Source: Planctomycetota bacterium (GTDB lineage: Bacteria; Planctomycetota; UBA8742; UBA2392). Taken from it: a stretch of 64,000 nucleotides of DNA. Below the pieces are notes generated by a model that searched no databases, was not told where the DNA came from, and saw only the letters and a list, made by a program, of their open reading frames with translations. A program made the position numbers and the translations under genes. How positions within the stretch are numbered: position 1 is the first letter of the stretch; every line of letters begins with the position of its first letter. Location: positions 1,302,001 to 1,366,000 of the forward strand of contig JACKID010000001.1 in NCBI GenBank assembly GCA_020638675.1, given 5' to 3'. Positions 35,659 through 44,855 of the stretch are shown here, piece by piece.

Positions 35659-36777
35659 ATGCGCAAGCTAATGACCATCGTCCCCTCCCTGCTGCTGATC
35701 GGAGCCATCGCTTCGCTCGCAGGTTGTGACGGCAAGTTTGCAGGCCCGCCGGGTGGCTCGGCTGTGGGCACTCCGGGAACGGACCCGCTGTTCGGCGTCA
35801 CGGTCTTCACCTTCTGCGTTGAAAACCCGCTGATCACCGGCTTCTACAACGACGTCTGGTACGTCGACCCGGGCCGTGACTCGGACGACGGACCTGGCGG
35901 TGTGGTTGGCGCGTTCTTCGCCGACACCATTCAGGCGCTGGCAGCCGCGGGCTTCAGCGGCTACCTGATCAAGGAACAGTCGCCGACGCACATCGAAGTG
36001 AACAACCAGTACCCGCTGATGCTCAGCTTCATGAGCCAGTGGTACCGCCGCAACGCGGACGGCACCCGCATCCGGGAGCGCGACCAGTTCGGCTTCCTGG
36101 TCTGGTCGCCCAAGAGCCTCGACATCAACTTTGTGACGGCTCCGGTGGAGCGCCTGGTCACGCAGACCGGCCAGGTCTTCTACCAGGTGAACCGCCAGGC
36201 CTACCCGGCCGGCAGCCAGGGCTCGGTGATGTTCGGCTGGACCAGCCCGCCGCCCAACAGCCCCGGCGACTTCCCGCCGCCGCAGAGCCGCTTCCTCAAC
36301 AAGAACTACAGCGAGATCGGGCTGGTGCTTCTGACCAAGCTTCTCCCGGCCGGTGCTCCCCAGCTCAGCCAGGCGCTTGGTGAAACCATCGGCGACAACG
36401 TGGACAACGAGAACGTCGAGAACCTGGGCGCCATCCCGCAGAACGCGGGCGGCGGTTTCGCCCCGGTGCCGAAGCCGACCGGTGTGTTCGGCGACCTGTT
36501 CGCGATCGACTACAAGGCGGCGCCGGTCCTCAAGCCCACCACCCCGGGCCACACTGAGGAAGAGGCGGTTGTCGAGTACTCACGCCACCTTGGCGCCCTG
36601 CACAGCAACATGATCGCCCAGGCTGTAGGCCTGAGCTCCAACGTGGCGGGCACCCTGATGGACCCTGCCCAGGTGATCTGGCAGAACGGCTACGGCTATT
36701 CCTTCATCCAGGCCGACCTGACCGCCCTGGACACCAAGCACCTGCCCGGAAAGGGACGTGACCCGAACGTGCCGTAA
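35659..36777 (+). CDS. Secreted lipoprotein, unknown family, gene 2 of the run
   Basis: 372 residues from ATG at 35659 with AAAGGA upstream; a longer frame from 35623 lacks a ribosome binding site. Lipobox ASLAGCDGK. The mature protein has recognisable blocks (FYNDVWYVDPGRDSDDGPGG, FLVWSPKSLDINFVTAPVE) but no known domain. The N-terminal half may be beta-rich; the C-terminal part is Pro/Gly-rich. No similarity to the preceding lipoprotein was obvious beyond the signal sequence. Confidence 0.6.
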   Translation: MRKLMTIVPSLLLIGAIASLAGCDGKFAGPPGGSAVGTPGTDPLFGVTVFTFCVENPLITGFYNDVWYVDPGRDSDDGPGGVVGAFFADTIQALAAAGFSGYLIKEQSPTHIEVNNQYPLMLSFMSQWYRRNADGTRIRERDQFGFLVWSPKSLDINFVTAPVERLVTQTGQVFYQVNRQAYPAGSQGSVMFGWTSPPPNSPGDFPPPQSRFLNKNYSEIGLVLLTKLLPAGAPQLSQALGETIGDNVDNENVENLGAIPQNAGGGFAPVPKPTGVFGDLFAIDYKAAPVLKPTTPGHTEEEAVVEYSRHLGALHSNMIAQAVGLSSNVAGTLMDPAQVIWQNGYGYSFIQADLTALDTKHLPGKGRDPNVP

Positions 36778-36833
36778 GCGCTTGGGCCAGGACTGGGAAC
36801 CCCATAAACGAACCACTCGAACTGAGGACAGGA

Positions 36834-38159
36834 ATGAAAACCAAGACTCTATTCTGCGCACTGGCCATGCTGGCGATGATCGTCGCGGCCGAAGCCTCAG
36901 CTGAAGCGCAGAAATACAGCCCGCACCGTACCACGGTGCAGCAGCTCACCGAGAACGCCGAGGTCGTGCTGGTTGGCCAGCTCGACCGTGTAGAGGACAT
37001 CCAGCTGACCGTGAAGGGTCTGGATGCGGCCGTCTACAAGCGGCTCAACGACGGCGCGATCCAGGACGGCGAAGACTTCATCCGCCGTGAGGGCGTGATC
37101 ACCGTGAACTCCGTGCTGAAGGGAGATGCCGCGGCGATCGGCAGCGAGCTCCGTTTCGTGAGCATCCGCCAGCTCAAGCTGGCCGCCTACGACACTGACA
37201 TGCGCACTGGCGAGGCCGTCTACTTCCTCAGCAAGCGTACGGAAGACGGGCGCTACGTCATCCATGATGACGAGCGCGGCACCGTCACCGCCCAGGAATC
37301 CGCGGGCGGCGATCTGATGACCACGGTTCACTACATCCAGGCGCAGCTCGGTCTGGGCGCCATCGACACCAATGCGGTCAACCGCTTGCTCGATGCCATC
37401 ACCCTCGACGGCAGCCGTCTGTCGGTGGACAGCGCCATCGAGCTGTCCTGGCACCATGAGATCTACGCGCCGGCCGTCACCGCCGAACAGCGCAACCGCA
37501 TCAAGGACCTCGGCACGCTCAGCCAGCCGGGCAGCGAAGAGCGCACCCAGCTGATTACCGCGATGGGGCGTCACCCGGCGGAAGGCGCGCTGGATGCACT
37601 GCTCGACATCATGCTGCACGACCCGAGCTGGTCCACCACCAGCCTCGCCAGCATGTCGCTGGAGTACGTGGATCGTAACCAGGCCATCAACCGCCTGCTG
37701 GACCAGTACCCGCTGGCCGGCGATGACGACACCCGCATGGTGATCGTCCGCAGCCTCGGGCTGATCCGTCCGAAGGCGGGCTACGACGGCGTCGAGCTTC
37801 GTACTCGCACGCTCGACCTGGTAAAGGGCCTGCTGAAGGCTACCACCAGCAAGAACCTGCTGCGCGAGGCGCTGATTGCGTCACGCGACCTGCGCAGCGA
37901 GAACGCCCACGTCACCGAGCTGAAGGCCCTGATCGACGGTCGCGAGACCAACGGGCTGTCCGGCGCGGAAGTCAACGCCGCCATCGTGGCGCTGGCCGCC
38001 GGGCGCACGGTCGATGAGGCCGGCAACGTGAACTGCTTCGCGAAGGATTACCTGGTTGCTCTGGGTGAATCTGACCCGGTGCTGGATCAGGTCGTGAAGT
38101 CGGCGATGAAGTTCCCTTACACCACCCTGGTTATCGGAGCGGACGGCAAGGGCCACTAG
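36834..38159 (+). CDS. Secreted protein with beta N-domain and helical-repeat C-domain
   Basis: 441 residues with a signal peptide (FCALAMLAMIVAAEASAEAQ). The first 150 residues look beta-rich, with AEVVLVGQLDRVEDIQLTVK and a VNSVLKGDAAAIGSELRFV motif. From about 200 on, a helical repeat pattern follows (HEAT-like: EGALDALLDIMLHDPSWSTT and VIVRSLGLIRPKAG). The following gene has the same two-part plan, so they are likely distant relatives. The ribosome binding site is weak (GAGGACAGG before ATG). Confidence 0.6.
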   Translation: MKTKTLFCALAMLAMIVAAEASAEAQKYSPHRTTVQQLTENAEVVLVGQLDRVEDIQLTVKGLDAAVYKRLNDGAIQDGEDFIRREGVITVNSVLKGDAAAIGSELRFVSIRQLKLAAYDTDMRTGEAVYFLSKRTEDGRYVIHDDERGTVTAQESAGGDLMTTVHYIQAQLGLGAIDTNAVNRLLDAITLDGSRLSVDSAIELSWHHEIYAPAVTAEQRNRIKDLGTLSQPGSEERTQLITAMGRHPAEGALDALLDIMLHDPSWSTTSLASMSLEYVDRNQAINRLLDQYPLAGDDDTRMVIVRSLGLIRPKAGYDGVELRTRTLDLVKGLLKATTSKNLLREALIASRDLRSENAHVTELKALIDGRETNGLSGAEVNAAIVALAAGRTVDEAGNVNCFAKDYLVALGESDPVLDQVVKSAMKFPYTTLVIGADGKGH

Positions 38160-38208
38160 ACAGAGGCCCGGTCGTAGGCAAACGAAGAAGGTACACAGAG
38201 GAAAAACC

Positions 38209-39492
38209 ATGCGGAAGGCAATCGCAACACTCGCAGTGATCACGGTGATGACCCTGGTGTCCACCGCACTGCAGGCCAACTTCACCATGTTCGACATGGC
38301 CAAGGACTCGATGTACATCGTCCGCGGTGAGTACACCGGCCTGGAACGCACCCAGATGGGTGACAGGCTGACCCTGCGCTGCGACGTGATCATCAAGGGC
38401 GACCTGCTCATTGGCCAGGAGATCAAGATCGAGCCGTTCGAGCCCGCACCGGCCGACGCGGCGCTTGGTCGCGAAGTCATCGCCTGCTTCAACCTGATTG
38501 ACCAGAAGGCGATGACCTACGCCTACTTCAACCACCCGTTCGCGTGGCGCAGCTTCATCTTCGAGGACTCCGACATGGATTCCGCGCCCAACGGGCTGGA
38601 GAAGAACGAGCAGGCCCTGCGCAACTTCCTGGCCATCAACGCGCCGCACGAAGCGGAGATTTACGCCGAGTGGATGAAGCGCGTCGAGCGTCAGGACATG
38701 GGCTACGAAGGCAAGTTCGCCAAGTCGTTGATCGACGAATGGAAGGCCGAGTTGCTGAAGCAGCTCACCTGGTCCGGCACCCGCGCCGCTTTCGACGCGG
38801 CCAAGGCCCTGTGCGAGCACGACCTGTTCAAGGGTCAGCTCACGGTAGCGGAGCTGCAGCTGATCGGCGCTCATGTGCCGCAGTCGGCTGCCGGTACGCT
38901 GGAACGCTCCTATGAGCTGGAACTGATCCGCAACGAAAACAGCGCTCACCCGGACTTCGCCACGCAGATGATGATGCTCCGCGAAGAGACTTCGGAAGCC
39001 TGCGTCGGCAAGCTTTCCAACCTGATGCTGGCTGTCGAAGACCGCCAGCAGGTGCTGGAAACCGTCGGTACCCTTGCGGACAACCGCAACGAGCCCGCCC
39101 AGGCCCGTATCAACGCGCTGCAGATCCTGCAGGCCCTGAAGGACCCGGAAGGGCTGCTGTATGTGCATGCCGCGCTGCTCGGTGAGCTGGAAGCACCGGA
39201 CACCAACAAGGACGTCATGCGCCGCGGCTTGAGCGCCCTGCGCAGCACGCCGGATGCATCCAGCGCCCCGGTTCTGGACACCCTGATCAACAGCGAGTAC
39301 GTATCCAGCAGCTGGGAACTGACCCAGCGCGCCTGGGTGGCCTACTCGATGATCGACACCACGGACACCAACGCCGCCGTGCGGGCCAAGTTCAACGCGG
39401 CGGAGACGCAGGGCCTGAAGTTCTTCTTCCAGAAGCTGCTGCCCGAGAACAAGATCATTCGCAAGCTGATGATCATCCACAAAGAAGACTAA
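38209..39492 (+). CDS. Secreted protein with beta N-domain and helical-repeat C-domain, second copy
   Basis: 427 residues with a signal peptide (IATLAVITVMTLVSTALQA). N-terminal beta part (SMYIVRGEYTGLERTQMGDR, then CDVIIKGDLLIGQEIKIEPF) resembles the equivalent part of the preceding product in position and wording. The remainder is helical, with repeat-like stretches (NNEPAQARINALQILQALKD type). Likely a secreted adaptor. It is the last gene before a perfect terminator. Confidence 0.6.
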   Translation: MRKAIATLAVITVMTLVSTALQANFTMFDMAKDSMYIVRGEYTGLERTQMGDRLTLRCDVIIKGDLLIGQEIKIEPFEPAPADAALGREVIACFNLIDQKAMTYAYFNHPFAWRSFIFEDSDMDSAPNGLEKNEQALRNFLAINAPHEAEIYAEWMKRVERQDMGYEGKFAKSLIDEWKAELLKQLTWSGTRAAFDAAKALCEHDLFKGQLTVAELQLIGAHVPQSAAGTLERSYELELIRNENSAHPDFATQMMMLREETSEACVGKLSNLMLAVEDRQQVLETVGTLADNRNEPAQARINALQILQALKDPEGLLYVHAALLGELEAPDTNKDVMRRGLSALRSTPDASSAPVLDTLINSEYVSSSWELTQRAWVAYSMIDTTDTNAAVRAKFNAAETQGLKFFFQKLLPENKIIRKLMIIHKED

Positions 39493-39519
39493 ACGAGGAC
39501 CAGAAGGTCTGAGGCACAG

Positions 39520-39547
39520 CAAACGGCCGGGATATCCCGGCCGTTTG
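39520..39547 (+). terminator. Perfect hairpin closing the four-gene secreted run
   Basis: A 12-bp stem CAAACGGCCGGG / CCCGGCCGTTTG around a 4-base ATAT loop, 27 bases past the stop, followed by TCATTTG. Strong intrinsic-type hairpin, though the T-tail is short. It also lies 20 bases from the stop of the convergent lipoprotein gene and may serve both. Confidence 0.85.
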
Positions 39548-39566
39548 TCATTTGATGGCGCACGGA

Positions 39567-40688
39567 TCAGTCGCGGCGTCCGCGATCAACCAGGTCGCGA
39601 ATCGTGGGCAGCAAGTCAAGGCGCGCACGGCCATCGAGCAAAGTCGCGGCCGCCGGCTCGTATTCGAACTGGTCCAGCACCCAGCTGGTACCGGTGCGCT
39701 CAAATGAGAGTGATGCCCGCGCCTCGCCGAGGTTCACGAGGTATGAGTACGTAACACTGACGCGCCGGGCGGCAGCCGGCAGGGACGACAGCCCACAATT
39801 CCCGTCCCGAAGCCCGTGCAGCGCCGCCTGCATAAAACGCAGGTCGGAATCGTCTGCCTTCTCCAGCTTGCCCTCGGCCACCGTGAACGGCAGGCGTACG
39901 CTTTCGCCGTCGGACAGTCGCGAGAGAGCGTCGATGCTCGGCACGACGGGGCTGTCGGGGCCGGGCAGGACCAGGTCCAGTAACAGGGCGGGGGCCGTGT
40001 AGCCGTCCAGCTGGTCTTGCGGCCCCGGGAAGCTTACGCCGGCGTTGTTTTCCACACCGCAGCGCTGGTGAGGGCCTAGCAGGCTCTCGCAGAGTGTGAC
40101 AGTCACCGGCTGGGCGTAGTCCAGCTCAATTGTCCAGCTGGATGCCAGGTACTGGGGCTGCCGCTCCGCCACGCCCGGCGAAAAGCGACGCCACGCCGCC
40201 AGCAGTTGCCCGGTGGGGTCCGCGTCGGTGTGCTTGTCCAGCACGAGGCTTACGAACTTCTCCAGCGTCGCCGGTCTTGCCCGCGGGGCGAAACCGTTCG
40301 GCATCATCTGGTTGCTGTAGAAGCCGAATTCGTTGAACGCGCCGCGGTCCTGCGCAAACCCGCGCGGCTCGGCCGTTTCCCACAGTGTACGCGCCAGCCG
40401 CATGTCAGACGGATAGGCGCGATTCAGCTCATCGAGGATCATCTCGGGCGTGCGTTGCTCGGCCCACGGCTCGCGCAGCCCGTGCTCGATGCGCGAAATC
40501 GTCTCGGCCGTCGCGATCGCCGAGTAGCGCATGGACTCCAGCTCCTCAAGCGAGATCGCCGTGCCGTCGTGGCGCGTCAGCGTGGTTTCGCGCAGGACGG
40601 GTTCATCCGGCGGCGGCGTCACAGCGCTCGTGGAACAGCCGGCGACGGCCGCGCCCAGGCAGAGCAATATGAGAGAAGTGCGCGCCAT
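39567..40688 (-). CDS. Lipoprotein of unknown family
   Basis: 373 residues. Lipobox GAAVAGCSTS (Cys 18). Beyond it lies an extended Pro/Glu-rich stretch, then regions of mixed charge. Cysteines near TVTLCESLLGPHQRCGVENN could form a disulfide. No domain is recognised. It sits after the terminator of the opposite-strand run and upstream of the secretin-like gene, which is read in the same direction. Confidence 0.55.
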   Translation of the reverse strand: MARTSLILLCLGAAVAGCSTSAVTPPPDEPVLRETTLTRHDGTAISLEELESMRYSAIATAETISRIEHGLREPWAEQRTPEMILDELNRAYPSDMRLARTLWETAEPRGFAQDRGAFNEFGFYSNQMMPNGFAPRARPATLEKFVSLVLDKHTDADPTGQLLAAWRRFSPGVAERQPQYLASSWTIELDYAQPVTVTLCESLLGPHQRCGVENNAGVSFPGPQDQLDGYTAPALLLDLVLPGPDSPVVPSIDALSRLSDGESVRLPFTVAEGKLEKADDSDLRFMQAALHGLRDGNCGLSSLPAAARRVSVTYSYLVNLGEARASLSFERTGTSWVLDQFEYEPAAATLLDGRARLDLLPTIRDLVDRGRRD

Positions 40689-40720
40689 GGCGGCATTCTA
40701 TTCAGGGGCGATTGCGAGGG

Positions 40721-41758
40721 CTATTTCTTCTCGTTTTCCGGCTTGTTGTCCACGGCCCGGATGGCGGCCTTGGCGCGCTCAATGTCGTACTCGCTGCCGC
40801 GGAATACCACCTTGCGGTCGCGCTCGAAGCCGCCGATCTGCACGGCGCCGCTTGCGACCTTGGCTTCGAACAGGTCGCGCAAGGTGGCCACGGCCTCGGC
40901 CGGCGTCAGGTAGATCAGCTTGATGGTCTGCGTGCTCTCCTTGAAGGCGGCGTTTTCCTCATGCCCGTCCAGCAGTGCGAGACGGTCGAGAACCTGCTCA
41001 ACTTCGTCGCGCCGCCCGCTGAGCAGCAGCACGTTGGCGATCTCGTTGACTGTCGCCTTCCAGCTCTCGCTCGGTTCGCGCAGCCGCTCCATCGCGGCCA
41101 CCATGCGCTCGGCGCTGCCGTTGCGGACGGTGTAATCCATCACCACCAGGTCGTCGTCGCGCGCGGGAGGCTCATCGGCGGAGATTGCGATTTCCCACGC
41201 CGCCAGCAGGCGCTCCGAGAAGTCGCTGACGATCAGGGTGTGCGTGTCCTCAAACACCTCAATGCTGCCGACATTCGGCGTCAGCACCTTGCGAATGCGG
41301 GGTGCGACGCTTTGCACGCCCGCCCTGTGAAGCTGGATGGTCAGCGCGGCGAAGTACATGCCGGACAGGTCGTCGGGCGACTGCACGATCACCGCGTTGC
41401 GCGCCGCGCCGTCGGCCGAGTACAGGTGATAGGTGGGCCCGGGCATGCCGCCGACTTCGAATGCCACCAGCCCGCAGCGCTTCAGCAACTCGAACAGCAG
41501 CAGCGTCTTCTCGGGTTTGGTCTGCGGCTCAACGTGGCTGGCGGTGACCTTGCGGATCTGTTTCGTCTCAGGGTCGTTCAGCATGTCGCCTTCGTAGATG
41601 AAGCCGACGCCCATCGATTTCTGTGCCCACAGCAACACATCCGTGACCGGCGCGTTGTTGAACTCGGGCTTATGCTGCGCCTCCTGCGCGCCGGCCGGCA
41701 CGAGCGTCCATGCGATCAGCGCCGCGAGCAGCGCTATGGGTAGGAGTTTTCGGGTCAT
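40721..41758 (-). CDS. Orphan secretin N-domain-like periplasmic protein
   Basis: 345 residues, signal peptide (LLAALIAWTLVPAGAQEA). It contains STN/N0- and N1-type repeats of the kind found at the N-terminus of GspD/PilQ secretins: first NNAPVTDVLLWAQKSMGVGFIY, second with VEVFEDTHTLIVSDFSERLLAAW-type text (IEVFEDTHTLIVSDFSERLL), third LTPAEAVATLRDLFEAKVAS. The outer-membrane secretin pore domain is missing, and the protein ends after the third repeat. It could be a partner or adaptor for a secretin elsewhere. The start overlaps the EamA stop by 4 bases. Confidence 0.65.
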   Translation of the reverse strand: MTRKLLPIALLAALIAWTLVPAGAQEAQHKPEFNNAPVTDVLLWAQKSMGVGFIYEGDMLNDPETKQIRKVTASHVEPQTKPEKTLLLFELLKRCGLVAFEVGGMPGPTYHLYSADGAARNAVIVQSPDDLSGMYFAALTIQLHRAGVQSVAPRIRKVLTPNVGSIEVFEDTHTLIVSDFSERLLAAWEIAISADEPPARDDDLVVMDYTVRNGSAERMVAAMERLREPSESWKATVNEIANVLLLSGRRDEVEQVLDRLALLDGHEENAAFKESTQTIKLIYLTPAEAVATLRDLFEAKVASGAVQIGGFERDRKVVFRGSEYDIERAKAAIRAVDNKPENEKK

Positions 41759-42663
41759 GGGGATGCCTCCGCCATCTGGGGTTTGCGCCCTGCCAGCAAG
41801 CCGATCGCCACGCCGCCCAGCAGCAGTAACCCGCCCAGCAGCTGGGCGGGGGACAGGCTGCTTTCACGGAAGACGTCGTAGCGCTCGCGCAGCAGGTACA
41901 TCAGCAACAGGGCCAGTATCGGCTCTCCGAGGATCGTAAGGTTCACGTAGAACACGGGCACGTACTTTACCACGTAATGAAACAGCGAATGGCCCAGCAG
42001 AGTTGGCACCAGTATGGCGCAACCCAGCCAAAACCACTGGTTTCCGCCGTAGCCGAACAACGCGTCGCCGACGGCCACGGCCATCAGGAGGCAGGTAATT
42101 CCGCCCAGCGTGTAGAGCGCCCCCAGGTAGCCGATCAGGCTCATGCGCGGGCGCAGTTTGCGCCCGGCGCTGTAGCTCAGCACGATCGCGACCCCGCAGG
42201 CCAGCACCAGCGCGTCGCCGACCAGGTTGGACTGGTCGAAGTGGTAGTCGTGCCAGACAAAGATCAGCAGCCCGACGATCGCCAGTGCCGACGCCGCGAG
42301 CATCTTGCGGGTGATGCTCTCTTTGAGCCAAAGCGCGCCGATCGCGGCCGCCATGAGCGGCTGTGCGCCAAGCAGCACGACCACGCTCTCTTTGCTCGTG
42401 TGCTGGAACGCCAGGTTGAACAGCCCGAAGTGAACGCCGTACAACACGCCGGAAGCCACAAGATAGGTCAACTCGCGCGCACTGAGCTGGCGCACGTCGC
42501 GCAGCGCCCTTCCAACCGTGAAGGGCAGCAGCACCAAGGCTACGACCAACAGGCGCCAAGCGGCCAGCGCAAACGGCGGCACGTCGGCAAGCAGGATCAG
42601 CGGGGGCGCCGTGGCGACGGCGAACATGCCGAGAAGCAAGGCGATGAAGGGCATGCGTGACAT
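41755..42663 (-). CDS. EamA/DMT-family transporter
   Basis: 302 residues from ATG at 42663; upstream in-frame start would add a non-hydrophobic leader. About ten membrane helices in two EamA repeats, e.g. LTYLVASGVLYGVHFGLFNLAFQHTSKESVVVLLGAQPLMAAAI in the first and FYVNLTILGEPILALLLMYLL in the second. The family exports or imports small metabolites (amino acids, nucleotide sugars, drugs); substrate unknown. It is read toward, and overlaps, the secretin-like gene, though the two do not share an obvious function. Confidence 0.85.
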   Translation of the reverse strand: MSRMPFIALLLGMFAVATAPPLILLADVPPFALAAWRLLVVALVLLPFTVGRALRDVRQLSARELTYLVASGVLYGVHFGLFNLAFQHTSKESVVVLLGAQPLMAAAIGALWLKESITRKMLAASALAIVGLLIFVWHDYHFDQSNLVGDALVLACGVAIVLSYSAGRKLRPRMSLIGYLGALYTLGGITCLLMAVAVGDALFGYGGNQWFWLGCAILVPTLLGHSLFHYVVKYVPVFYVNLTILGEPILALLLMYLLRERYDVFRESSLSPAQLLGGLLLLGGVAIGLLAGRKPQMAEASP

Positions 42664-42834
42664 GCGGCCAGTGTGATATCGGGCGCGTGCTTGGCAATGG
42701 AGAGGCGGATGAAGCGCATGCCTGTCGCAGACGTGACTTGGAATCGCAACCGAAGTCACCCCCGGTTGTTGTGAGGGATTCTTTGCATTGCCCCGCACTC
42801 GAAGTCTAAACTGCGGGCCCCCGAAGGGACATCC

Positions 42835-43842
42835 ATGCCGCTCTTCAAAGTACTCGACGAGTACGGCTGCCAGTCATTGACGTTCGTCAGTGACGCGGCG
42901 TCCGGGCTCAATGCCATCGTTGCCATCCACAGCACGCGTCGTGGCCCCGCCTTCGGGGGCATTCGCACGCTCAGCTACCAGACGCAAAGCGCGGCCGTCA
43001 CGGACGCCGTTCGCCTCGCGCAGGCCATGAGTTTCAAGGCCGCGTGCGCCGACCTGCCGGCGGGCGGCGGCAAGGTCGTCGTCATCAAGACCGAGGGCAT
43101 GGATCGTGCCAAGGCTTTCAACGCGCTCGGGCGGGCGATCGAGCAGTTCGGCGGGCACTACTTCACGGGCCTCGACGTCGGCACAACACGCGAGGACCTG
43201 ATCGAGGTCGCCAAGGAAACCAGGTATGCGGCGCGCGATCTCGACTTCGGCAAGGCAACGGCGCGTGGCGTGATGGCTGCCATCAAGGCGGGTCTCAAGC
43301 ACAAGTTCGGCAGCGACTCGGTCGAGGGCCGCAGCGTCGCCGTCCAGGGCCTCGGTGCGGTGGGGGCGGAGTTGGTCACCATGCTGCACGCGGCGGGCGC
43401 CGAGCTGTTTGTCGCCGACGCGGACCAGAATCTCGCTGGCGAAGTCGGCGAGAAGATGGAGTGCGAGGTGGTGAACGCCGCCCGTATCCTGAGCGCCGAA
43501 GTGGACGTACTCTCGCCCTGCGCGCTCGGTAGCATTTTCACGGCGCAGAATGCAGACACCCTCCGCTGCAGCGTCATCGCCGGCAGCGCCAACAACCAGC
43601 TTGCCAGCCCGGCCGCGGGTGAAGCGCTGCGCAAGGCCGGCATGGTCTGGGTGCCTGACTACGTCGCGAACGCGGGTGCATTGATCAAGGGCGTCACCGA
43701 GTATGTAGAAGGCCGCGAAGTCGGCTTTGATGTCGTGGATAAGATCTACGACAACACGCTGATGGTGCTCGAGCGCGCGGCGAAAGAAGACAAGCCCGCC
43801 AACGAAATTGCCGACGCCATCGCGCGGGAGCGCCTGGCGTGA
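42835..43842 (+). CDS. Leucine/valine-type amino acid dehydrogenase
   Basis: 335 residues. NAD-dependent Glu/Leu/Phe/Val dehydrogenase family. GPAFGGIRTL and SFKAACADLPAGGGKVVV place Lys at residues 68 and 80, the positions of the substrate-binding and catalytic lysines in leucine dehydrogenase. An FTGLDVGTTREDL block and the Rossmann motif VAVQGLGAVGAEL are present. It should deaminate branched-chain amino acids to oxo acids with NAD(H). The substrate among Leu, Val and Ile is not settled. A 4-base overlap with gluQ (ATGA) suggests co-translation. Confidence 0.92.
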   Translation: MPLFKVLDEYGCQSLTFVSDAASGLNAIVAIHSTRRGPAFGGIRTLSYQTQSAAVTDAVRLAQAMSFKAACADLPAGGGKVVVIKTEGMDRAKAFNALGRAIEQFGGHYFTGLDVGTTREDLIEVAKETRYAARDLDFGKATARGVMAAIKAGLKHKFGSDSVEGRSVAVQGLGAVGAELVTMLHAAGAELFVADADQNLAGEVGEKMECEVVNAARILSAEVDVLSPCALGSIFTAQNADTLRCSVIAGSANNQLASPAAGEALRKAGMVWVPDYVANAGALIKGVTEYVEGREVGFDVVDKIYDNTLMVLERAAKEDKPANEIADAIARERLA

Positions 43843-44807
43843 ACACGCCCGTCGTCGGCCGACTCGCACCCACACCATCCGGCTATCTGCACCTGGGCAA
43901 TGCGCGCAGCTTCCTGCTGGCGTGGCTCTGGGCGCGGCGTGAACACGGGCGCGTCGTGATGCGGATTGAGGACATCGACCGCCCCCGCTGCAAACCGGAG
44001 CTGCGCGAGGCCGCGCTGGCCGAGCTGGAATGGCTCGGGCTGGATTGGGATGCCGGGCCGCACGCGGGCGATCCGCCCGGCGACTTCGACCAGCACACCC
44101 GGATCAAAGAATATCGCGGCCATCTGCAGCGGCTGGCGAGCGCCGGGCTTGCCTATCCCTGCACCTGCTCGCGCCGCGACGTCGAGGAAGCCGCCAGCGC
44201 GCCACACGGAGACGAAGGCCCTGTCTACCCGGGCACGTGCCGCGGGCGCTGGGATAGCTTCGAGCAGGCCAAGGCCGAGAGCAGCATCACACCCGCATGG
44301 CGCTTCAAGTGGGAAGGCCCGCCGGTGCAGTTTCACGACGAGGTGCAGGGCGACGTTGCGATTGCCCCGTCAAGACTGGGCGACTTCGTGCTCTGGCGGC
44401 GCGATGACCTGCCCAGCTATCAGCTTGCGGTGACGGTGGATGACGCGGTGCAGGGAATCACGCAAGTGTTGCGCGGGCACGACCTGACCAGCAGCACGGC
44501 GAGGCAACTCGCCCTTTATGGCGCGCTGGGGCTGACAGCGCCGAAGCATTGGGCGCACGTGCCGTTCGTTCAGGACTCGCAAGGGCGTCGCATGGCCAAG
44601 CGCGACGGCGACCTCGCACTGGCGTACCTGCGAGAGACGGGTGTAGACCCGGCGCGCGTGATCGGGCTGCTCGCCTGGAGCGCTGGACTGATCAAAGATC
44701 TGCGCCCGGCGACTCCGCAGGAGTTGGTGCCTGACTTCGAATTGACCCGCATCGGGCGGGAAGACTTTGTCGTCACACCCGAGCATCTCGCCTGGCTGCA
44801 GACTTAA
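43839..44807 (+). CDS. gluQ: GluQ, glutamyl-Q tRNA(Asp) synthetase
   Basis: 322 residues, a catalytic core without the anticodon-binding domain, which distinguishes GluQ from GltX. HIGH-like motif is HLGN (TPSGYLHLGNARSF), the KMSKS-like loop is RMAKR. Zinc ligands are CTC (TCSRRDV) and YPGTC. It attaches glutamate to the queuosine base of tRNA-Asp, but the tRNA queuosine enzymes are not in the window. The gene is coupled to the amino acid dehydrogenase and ends at a converging terminator. Confidence 0.9.
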   Translation: MNTPVVGRLAPTPSGYLHLGNARSFLLAWLWARREHGRVVMRIEDIDRPRCKPELREAALAELEWLGLDWDAGPHAGDPPGDFDQHTRIKEYRGHLQRLASAGLAYPCTCSRRDVEEAASAPHGDEGPVYPGTCRGRWDSFEQAKAESSITPAWRFKWEGPPVQFHDEVQGDVAIAPSRLGDFVLWRRDDLPSYQLAVTVDDAVQGITQVLRGHDLTSSTARQLALYGALGLTAPKHWAHVPFVQDSQGRRMAKRDGDLALAYLRETGVDPARVIGLLAWSAGLIKDLRPATPQELVPDFELTRIGREDFVVTPEHLAWLQT

Positions 44808-44813
44808 AGCAAA

Positions 44814-44835
44814 GCCCCCGCTTTGCAGCGGGGGC
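44814..44835 (-). terminator. Convergent intrinsic terminator
   Basis: GCCCCCGC-TTTGCA-GCGGGGGC, lying 6 bases from the gluQ stop and 20 bases from the stop of the reverse-strand coiled-coil gene. On the reverse strand it is followed by TTTGCTTTAAG, a better T-rich tail than on the forward strand. Confidence 0.75.
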
Positions 44836-44855
44836 CAGCTCTACCGTCCGATTCC

